Assembly: GCF_028745515.1 (NCBI RefSeq)
Contig: NZ_JAQZSG010000011.1
Coordinates: 62,001 to 126,000, forward strand
DNA length: 64,000 nt
Reading direction: 5' to 3'
DNA from: Paenibacillus thermotolerans
GTDB taxonomy: Bacteria; Bacillota; Bacilli; Paenibacillales; YIM-B00363
Under the pieces are notes generated by a model, which saw only the letters and a list, made by a program, of their open reading frames with translations, did no database searches and had not been told where the DNA came from. Positions 58,740 to 64,000 of this stretch are shown piece after piece. How positions within the stretch are numbered: position 1 is the stretch's first letter; the number at the start of each line of letters is the position of its first letter. The translations under genes were made by a program, and so were the position numbers.

Positions 58740-59759
58740 GTGAAGGATCATTTGTCGGGACAGTTCAAGTCATTCGCGTTCAAGGAATGCAAAGGTTCAA
58801 GCCGATTATATGAGATTCTTTCGCAATTTACCGCCGATGACGAGCAACTGCTCGGCATTGCTTCGCATGCGGGCGAGGGACAGCCTGTGCCCAATTTGTT
58901 TTTCGGGGCGGTGCAATACTTGCTGCTAAATGGGGCTCGACACCCATTGACGGACTATTACGGCAGCGTGGCGGATACGCCTAAAGAGAGTTTGCAGGCA
59001 TTTCCGGTCTTCAAGGACTTTTGTTTACAGCATAGGGACGAATTGATCTTTATCCTCCAGCATAAAAGAGTCCAGACGAATGAAGTCGGAAGATGCGCCT
59101 ACCTATACCCTTGCTTTTGCCGAATTTTCCGTATCGCGGGGAGGCCGTTGTCCTTAATCGAAATCGGAACAAGCGCAGGACTGCAGCTTCTATGGGACCA
59201 GTATGCGTACTCTTACGACTCCGGCGAAGTATACGGCAATCCGCGCTCGGAGCTAAGGCTGAATACGGAGCTTCGGGGAGAAAGACGGCCTTTCTTGTTG
59301 CAGGAAAGCCCCCCAATTGCTTCAAGAGTCGGCGTCGATCTGCACGTTAACGATGTTAACCGTCCGGACGATGCGCTTTGGCTGCAGGCTTTAATATGGC
59401 CGGAGCATGCGGATCGGAGGTTACGGTTCCGGAAGGCGGCCGAGATCGTTAAGTCGAAGCCGCCGATGTTGATTGAGGGGGACGGGGTAACGCTGCTAAC
59501 CAGGTTGGTGAATAAAACGCCAAAACATTCCGTTATTTGCATATTTCATACGCACGTTGCCAACCAAATGCCGGCAGCCGTCAGAGATGAACTGCTGGAG
59601 CGCGTACGTGCGGTAGGCCAATCCAGAGATGTATTTCATTTATACAACAATATTGGTGACTCCGATCTTCACTTGGATTATTATTTAGACGGAGAAGAGC
59701 ATTCAGAAACGTTGGCCGCGGCCGAGGGACACGGGCGCTGGTTTGAATGGAAGCAGTAA
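58740..59759 (+). CDS. DUF2332 family protein
   Basis: 339 aa. GTG 58740 after CAGGGGGAAACG. LSGQFKSFAFKECKGSSRLYEIL, NLFFGAVQYLLLNGARHPL, LIEIGTSAGLQLLWDQYAY and VCIFHTHVANQM follow the DUF2332 family. The IGTSAGL stretch resembles a Rossmann-like glycine loop and could indicate a methyltransferase-like fold; this is a guess. Soluble, no partner gene evident. Confidence 0.75.
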   Translation: MKDHLSGQFKSFAFKECKGSSRLYEILSQFTADDEQLLGIASHAGEGQPVPNLFFGAVQYLLLNGARHPLTDYYGSVADTPKESLQAFPVFKDFCLQHRDELIFILQHKRVQTNEVGRCAYLYPCFCRIFRIAGRPLSLIEIGTSAGLQLLWDQYAYSYDSGEVYGNPRSELRLNTELRGERRPFLLQESPPIASRVGVDLHVNDVNRPDDALWLQALIWPEHADRRLRFRKAAEIVKSKPPMLIEGDGVTLLTRLVNKTPKHSVICIFHTHVANQMPAAVRDELLERVRAVGQSRDVFHLYNNIGDSDLHLDYYLDGEEHSETLAAAEGHGRWFEWKQ

Positions 59760-59892
59760 TGGCCACAGGCAAAAAAATACGCGCGATAATTTTTAGAGTG
59801 ACAATACCAGGAAATCAAGTTACAGTAATTGCGAGGAATAACAGGTGTTTACTCGGCGGTGACCATGTCGGTGCGGCGGTAGAGGGGATCCG

Positions 59893-61128
59893 ATGTTAGG
59901 AATCGACAATTTGCTGTTGAATTTTTTGTTCATATTAGTCAGCGTTCTCACCTATTTCTCCCTTGGCCTGTATCGGTCCAAATGGAATAAGCTGCTGATC
60001 GGCATTTTCGGCAGTCTCTCGGTAATGTTTTGCATGAGCTTTCCGTTTACCGTGTTCCCCGGCTATATTTATGATTTGAGAATTATTCCGTTCGTTGTCA
60101 CGATTGCGTACGGCGGGTTCGAATCGGGAAGCATGGTCGCGCTGGTGCTGATCTTGTACCGGTATCACCTTGGGGGCATAGGCTTTGAGGCCACTTTGCT
60201 GTCATACCTTCCTTTATATTTGATTATGGTGCTATTTTCAAAGTTTTTAAGACATTCGTCGAAGTCAGGGCAGATCGCCGCAGGCACGTTAGCCTCTCTC
60301 TCCTCCGCCGTTTTTGTCGCGGCCAGCAGTATGATGAAATCGTACGAAGCGCTTAGCGAGCAATTCGGTTTTTTTATATACTATTGCCTGCTTGTCGGCG
60401 TTTGCGCATGGATCACCATGTTTATCATTGTTACGATGCTTGATAATATCAGGATGCGCGAGGAGATACACCGTGCGGAGAAGCTGTATGTATTGGGGGA
60501 GCTGGCTGCAACGATCGCACACGAAATCCGCAACCCGATGACGGTGGCCAAAGGCTTCCTGCAATTGCTGAAGCATCGTATGAACAACGATACCGACACT
60601 AAATATTCCACTTTTGCTTTGGAAGAAATCGACCGGGCCGAATCGATCATATCCGAATATTTGCTGTTTGCGAAGCCGCAGGCCGAAAAAATCGAAACGG
60701 TTCATGTAAAGGACCTGATTGCCAATGTGGTCAATATCATTGAGCCTTATGTCACCTCGCACAACCACATCGCTCGCTGGCAGGCGGAAGAATCTTTGTA
60801 TGTGAAAGCCGATTCCAAAAAACTGACGCAAGTGATGGTCAATATTATTAAAAACGGCGTAGAAGCGATGGAGCATAGCGGCGAGATCACGATCCGCGCG
60901 TTTCGCAAGGGCGATAAGGTCGCAATCAAAATCGCGGATACCGGAGTCGGCATGACGAAGGATCAAATTGCAAAACTCGGAAGCCCGTTCTATTCCACGA
61001 AATCGAAGGGCACCGGTCTCGGGCTTATGGTAAGCTACCGGATTATCGAATCGATTGACGGTGAAATCATTGTTGAAAGCGAGAAGGGCAAAGGAACTAC
61101 GTTCTGTATTATCGTGCCTCAATCATAA
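59893..61128 (+). CDS. KinB-like sensor histidine kinase with multi-pass sensor
   Basis: 411 aa. Six to seven N-terminal membrane helices (residues 1-185) of the 5TM/LytS-like type, no large extracellular loop. The dimerisation domain has the phosphoacceptor His in LAATIAHEIRNPMTVAKGFLQ (about residue 215), with ATPase N box IIKNGVEAM, G1 DTGVGM, G2 KGTGLGLMVSYRI. The style is that of sporulation phosphorelay kinases (KinB). No cognate regulator lies nearby, consistent with an orphan kinase feeding a phosphorelay. GAGGGGATCC before the ATG. Confidence 0.87.
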   Translation: MLGIDNLLLNFLFILVSVLTYFSLGLYRSKWNKLLIGIFGSLSVMFCMSFPFTVFPGYIYDLRIIPFVVTIAYGGFESGSMVALVLILYRYHLGGIGFEATLLSYLPLYLIMVLFSKFLRHSSKSGQIAAGTLASLSSAVFVAASSMMKSYEALSEQFGFFIYYCLLVGVCAWITMFIIVTMLDNIRMREEIHRAEKLYVLGELAATIAHEIRNPMTVAKGFLQLLKHRMNNDTDTKYSTFALEEIDRAESIISEYLLFAKPQAEKIETVHVKDLIANVVNIIEPYVTSHNHIARWQAEESLYVKADSKKLTQVMVNIIKNGVEAMEHSGEITIRAFRKGDKVAIKIADTGVGMTKDQIAKLGSPFYSTKSKGTGLGLMVSYRIIESIDGEIIVESEKGKGTTFCIIVPQS

Positions 61129-61143
61129 AGGCTTGCAATATTC

Positions 61144-61177
61144 GGCTGCGATTCCAATTGGGATTGCGGCCTTTTTT
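61144..61177 (+). terminator. terminator after the KinB-like kinase gene
   Basis: GGCTGCGATTCC (61144-61155) pairs with GGGATTGCGGCC (61160-61171) using G-T wobbles, followed by six T residues. Confidence 0.8.
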
Positions 61178-61252
61178 AGATTTTTTTGCGATGCGTCACA
61201 AAGCAACTACGACGATTGTCTTATATGGTATGCAATGGAAAGGGGGAAGAAG

Positions 61253-61780
61253 TTGATGCGGGAGCGGCTTCATTTTTTAGTAACCCGATATCACAGCTCT
61301 GTTTTCAAATATTGTTACCACATGCTTAGGCATAAAGAAGAAGCGGAAGATGCCGTGCAGGAAGTGTTTCTTAAAGCGCTGAAAGCCGACCCGAAGGACA
61401 AACGCATTCGTTCCGATTATGCATGGCTATTAACGATCGCGCATAACCACTGCCTGAATGTCATCAGAAGAAAAAGGCTTTACAAATTTATTCCCTTCCG
61501 GGTCGAGCAGCCGAGCCAAGCCGATGGTTATGAAGCCGTCGAACAGCATTCATCGATTCACGAAATTTTATCCCACATACCACCGTTAGACCGGTCCATC
61601 TTGCTGCTTCGAATTATTGAGGATAAAAGCTACGAGGAAATCGGCGGCATCGTTCAGGCAGCTCCTGCTACGGTAAGAAAACGGTTCGAAAGAGCAAAGA
61701 CGAAGATTCGTAAGAAGTACATAGCCGAAGGAGGGGTTTCGGATGAAAGCGAGGCCGTATCGTTCATTCGAGGAGTTTGA
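61253..61780 (+). CDS. ECF-type RNA polymerase sigma factor
   Basis: 175 aa. Region 2 (YCYHMLRHKEEAEDAVQEVFLKAL ... YAWLLTIAHNHCLNVIRRKR) binds core polymerase and the -10; region 4 (LSHIPPLDRSILLLRIIEDKSYEEIGGI ... ATVRKRFERAKTKIRKKY) binds the -35. TTG 61253 is chosen for GGAAAGGGGGAA spacing; ATG 61256 and ATG 61232 are alternatives. Overlaps its probable anti-sigma gene by 38 nt. Likely autoregulated, though I cannot define its promoter. Confidence 0.88.
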   Translation: MMRERLHFLVTRYHSSVFKYCYHMLRHKEEAEDAVQEVFLKALKADPKDKRIRSDYAWLLTIAHNHCLNVIRRKRLYKFIPFRVEQPSQADGYEAVEQHSSIHEILSHIPPLDRSILLLRIIEDKSYEEIGGIVQAAPATVRKRFERAKTKIRKKYIAEGGVSDESEAVSFIRGV

Positions 61781-62684
61781 GTCAGCTTTAAAAAATAGCG
61801 AAGTCCCTTATGAAAGCAACGAAAAGCTTGAGGAGAAGCTGCATAACGCATTAACGGCGGTAAGGAGGCGAGGTTGGAGCAAAAAAGCGGTCATGCTGTC
61901 ATTGGGTTTATGTCTTATTTTGGTTATGGGGACCGCTGCGATGGCGGCCAGAGTCGTCTTGCAGCTACATAACAAAGACGGGGAAATTGTTTTTAAGTAT
62001 TCTCAGACCAGCGAATCGCGGGTGGAGAAAGACGCGAAGGTACGCGGTATTTGGGCACGGTACAAAGCGGAAATGAAGGAAGTGGAGAACGAATTGGGCC
62101 CAGGGGAGTACGCTTTGTTTCTAGCTCCCGAAGCGTATGAAGTCGACAGATACTATCAAGTGCTCATGAATAAGGCGGTATACAATGATCCTAAGGAATT
62201 GGCGAATGCGACGGTCACAAATTTTATCGCGCCTACGCATATTCCCGACGATCTTTCGTTCATGCAAGGTTCCATCTCATATGAGACGGATCCAATGGAA
62301 TTAAGCGAATTGGACGCGTTATATGAGGAAGCGAAAAGTAAAAATAAAGAATACATCGTTAAAAAAGGACGGCTTACCGAAGAGTCAAGACGTATAAACC
62401 TGGAGTACGGTACAGACCAGTTTCCGCACATGCTGCACCTCTATATCTACAAATCAGAAGGCATTATGTCATCCATTTCCCCGGACGCGTTGGAAGTGAT
62501 CAATATTGACGGTCACGAAGCATTGTATTACCGGGACGGAAACAGGCTGACATTCGGAATCAACATTGGCGGCGAAAATTATGCTTATGAGTTAGCTGGA
62601 ATGATGCCGCAGGAACAATGGATCTCCAAAGAGGAACTGGTGGAGACCGCACGAAGCATTTTGCAGCAAAATAACGAGCATTAG
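61743..62684 (+). CDS. putative transmembrane anti-sigma factor
   Basis: 313 aa. Cytoplasmic N terminus of about 47 residues (FEEFESALKNSEVPYESNEKLEEKLHNAL), one membrane helix (AVMLSLGLCLILVMGTAAMAA, residues 48-68) and an extracellular domain of about 240 residues with no named fold. Gene order and 38-nt overlap with the ECF sigma indicate an anti-sigma role. The extracellular part contains TPHIPDDLSF-like and LEVINIDGHEALYYRDGNRL patterns seen in DUF4367-like domains (tentative). No zinc-binding HxxxCxxC motif. Confidence 0.7.
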   Translation: MKARPYRSFEEFESALKNSEVPYESNEKLEEKLHNALTAVRRRGWSKKAVMLSLGLCLILVMGTAAMAARVVLQLHNKDGEIVFKYSQTSESRVEKDAKVRGIWARYKAEMKEVENELGPGEYALFLAPEAYEVDRYYQVLMNKAVYNDPKELANATVTNFIAPTHIPDDLSFMQGSISYETDPMELSELDALYEEAKSKNKEYIVKKGRLTEESRRINLEYGTDQFPHMLHLYIYKSEGIMSSISPDALEVINIDGHEALYYRDGNRLTFGINIGGENYAYELAGMMPQEQWISKEELVETARSILQQNNEH

Positions 62685-62709
62685 AGTTTTCGCGGACAAT
62701 CCCAACCAT

Positions 62710-62771
62710 ATGGTAAAACTGTGTTCAAAATCTGCTGCGCAAACTGCCGGTTTTGGACACACTTTTTCCAT
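62710..62771. repeat. 62-bp near-palindromic repeat, copy 2
   Basis: Same length and plan as 24509-24570: outer ATGG and CCAT ends, an inner TGTGTTCAAA box and a GC-rich centre. Self-complementarity is lower than in copy 1 but still clear (TGGTAAAACTGTGT against ACACACTTTTTCCA). Lies after the anti-sigma gene. The next 120 bp contain no gene. Confidence 0.75.
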
Positions 62772-62892
62772 AATGGCCGGCTGAGGCGGAATTTCGGCGA
62801 AATGATAGAAAAACCACGACACGATATGAATATAGTTTTGCCATATTCGCGCACGACCCGGCAAGAAAACGGGTTACCGCCGCCAATTCCAA

Positions 62893-63363
62893 TTACATCG
62901 GCATCGGAGTCGGCGTCGGGGCCGCATAGCCCTTGCCGTACGTTTGATCGATGAAATCGCGGATTTCCAGGTCCGACTTGCCTTCCGATTTCAGCTTCAC
63001 CGATTGCGCGGCAATTTCCAGGCAGACGCCGCAGCGCGTGCCGTGATCGTCCCAGACGACGGTGCCGTCCTCCCGAGCCTCCTTAATGAAGCAGTTCATG
63101 TTGCTTCGGTGCCCGACGCTTTCCCCGCAGCCGCAATAACAAGGAATCCACTGGAGCAAATCGGTCGAAGCTCCAGCCAACCGGTACACCAGCCGAATTT
63201 CCTCCGCCTTTCCGTCAAGGAAGCTGGGAAGTACGTCGGCCGACGAGGTTTCCTCCTGCAGATCCCCATGCGTATGCCCCTCGTGGGATTCGTTGCCCGC
63301 CCCGGTGCAAGCCGCTAAAACAACCGCCATGACGAACAAAATGATCGCGCCTTTACTACGCAT
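62893..63363 (-). CDS. PCYCGC-motif lipoprotein
   Basis: 156 aa from ATG 63363 (GGAGGAGAAGG upstream). Lipoprotein signal AIILFVMAVVLAACTG with lipobox Cys at residue 19. A His-rich stretch (SHEGHTHGD) follows, then IPCYCGCGESVGHRSNMNCFI and TRCGVCLEIA, the Cys pattern of the PCYCGC family. Ends in Pro/Thr/Met repeats. Seven cysteines besides the lipid anchor, together with histidines, suggest metal or redox function at the membrane surface; the precise role is unknown. Confidence 0.82.
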   Translation of the reverse strand: MRSKGAIILFVMAVVLAACTGAGNESHEGHTHGDLQEETSSADVLPSFLDGKAEEIRLVYRLAGASTDLLQWIPCYCGCGESVGHRSNMNCFIKEAREDGTVVWDDHGTRCGVCLEIAAQSVKLKSEGKSDLEIRDFIDQTYGKGYAAPTPTPMPM

Positions 63364-63536
63364 TGCCTTCTCCTCCAACAATGTAGATTACAGGTAAATA
63401 TAACATAAAATCCGGCTCGATTTCCGTTCGGTCACAATTTGTCCATTGGGAATAAAAACCTATCCGCGAGGGAATCTAATGGGGCAGCAATGTGTGAAGG
63501 AGATGAGGGGGTATCGTTAGATGGCTTACGGTCGCT

Positions 63537-63980
63537 TTGTTGGCAATGCTCTTCAGTTCCCTTTCCCCATCCTTCCTGTCGGCGCAGCCGGTGGAGGACG
63601 ATATTTGCGTTGTGATTGATAAATCACGTCATAGGCTTCAAGTATTTTTAAACGATCACGTCGTATACTCATTTCCTGTCGCCACCGGAAGGGGCGAGCT
63701 TACGCCGGAAGGCGAGTTTACGATTGCAAATAAAACAAAAAATCCTTGGTACGTTAGGAAAAATATCCCTCCCGGCGATAAGCGAAATCCGTTCGGTTCA
63801 CGTTGGATCGGAATCAACGTCCCGAACACGGGAGGATATAAATACGGAATACACGGGACGAACAATCCGTTCTCCATCGGACACAGCGTTTCTTCAGGCT
63901 GCATCCGCATGCGGAACAAAGATGTGGAGTGGCTGTACCGCCATATTCCGTTAGGTACGAGGGTCATTATTAAGGACTAA
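63537..63980 (+). CDS. short L,D-transpeptidase (YkuD domain only)
   Basis: 147 aa from TTG 63537. YkuD domain with FPVATGRGELTPEGEFTI, NPFGSRWIGINVP, then HGTNNPFSIG...SSGCIRM (catalytic His and Cys). Lacks the C-terminal domain of the paralogue at 56482-57390. The signal-peptide-like frame continues upstream of the TTG to codon 63507 (residues IVRWLTVALLAMLF), and AGGAG/GGGGG lies before it. That part has no ATG/GTG/TTG, so the true start is uncertain. Confidence 0.8.
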   Translation: MLAMLFSSLSPSFLSAQPVEDDICVVIDKSRHRLQVFLNDHVVYSFPVATGRGELTPEGEFTIANKTKNPWYVRKNIPPGDKRNPFGSRWIGINVPNTGGYKYGIHGTNNPFSIGHSVSSGCIRMRNKDVEWLYRHIPLGTRVIIKD

Positions 63981-64000
63981 CCGGCGGATCGTCATGCCGT

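Noticed and set aside
1-64000. Prophage, integrative element, rRNA or tRNA genes
   Set aside because: No integrase, structural phage gene, attachment-site duplication, tRNA cloverleaf or rRNA segment was seen on reading the window.

Overview
This 64 kb window reads as the chromosome of an endospore-forming Bacillales bacterium, most likely a member of the Paenibacillaceae. The evidence is a moderately GC-rich coding style with strong AGGAGG-type ribosome binding sites and frequent TTG/GTG starts. It is supported by Bacillales-specific leader RNAs (S-box, T-box) and by many sporulation or germination genes: gerPABCDE, a gamma-type SASP, ytxC, prkA, YjcZ-type microproteins and YmaF-type proteins. 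There is no transposase, integrase, phage gene, CRISPR array, rRNA or tRNA that I can see. Species assignment is inference only.

Layout. 1-8093: end of a B12/iron-chelate type ABC transporter (permease tail, ATPase), then a late-cobalamin block cobT-cobU-cbiB-cobS-cobC-cobQ-pduO covering amidation, aminopropanol arm attachment, nucleotide loop assembly and adenosylation. A long intergenic repeat element splits cobT from cobU. 8090-14565: RluA pseudouridine synthase, ArsC-fold protein, class I aminotransferase, two tandem-repeat fields, a 5'-3' exonuclease, small unknown genes and an HRDC-domain gene behind a short terminator-bearing leader. 14641-22892: corA, S-box/metA/metI, mqnC, ytxC, T-box/thrS. 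23013-31495: 3D-domain protein, SASP, yugN-like gene, a 63-bp tandem array, htrA followed by a two-component system, ispH and a DAHP synthase. 31568-36342: second copy of the long repeat element, a GS I-beta-type glnA with a candidate GlnR/TnrA box, a PEP synthase/PPDK regulator, serC and trmL.

36610-48031 is a spore-surface and germination neighbourhood. It holds two YmaF-type His-rich proteins, a compact second set of GerP-like genes ending in a zinc-ribbon protein, an Hsp20, the full gerPABCDE operon behind a good SigK-type promoter, and three YjcZ-type microproteins of 30-39 residues. It is interspersed with a nucleoside hydrolase, an MCP-like protein, a methyltransferase and a nucleotidyltransferase. 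48056-51416: CPA2 antiporter, a 33-residue membrane microprotein with its own terminator, and a TauE exporter plus thioredoxin-reductase-like pair under a palindromic operator. 51464-63980: a PD-(D/E)XK protein, prkA, cell-wall enzymes (M15 carboxypeptidase, two YkuD L,D-transpeptidases, one LCP ligase), a KinB-like sensor kinase, an ECF sigma/anti-sigma pair and a PCYCGC lipoprotein.

The least explained parts are non-coding: (i) a ~400-500 bp dispersed element, two inverted copies 29 kb apart, each carrying four regularly spaced 26-nt palindromes plus one or two 25-nt palindromes; (ii) a 62-bp near-palindromic repeat in two copies 38 kb apart; (iii) 52-bp and 63-bp tandem arrays. In the coding part the compact second GerP-like set, the GS I-beta in a Firmicute and several microproteins merit attention.
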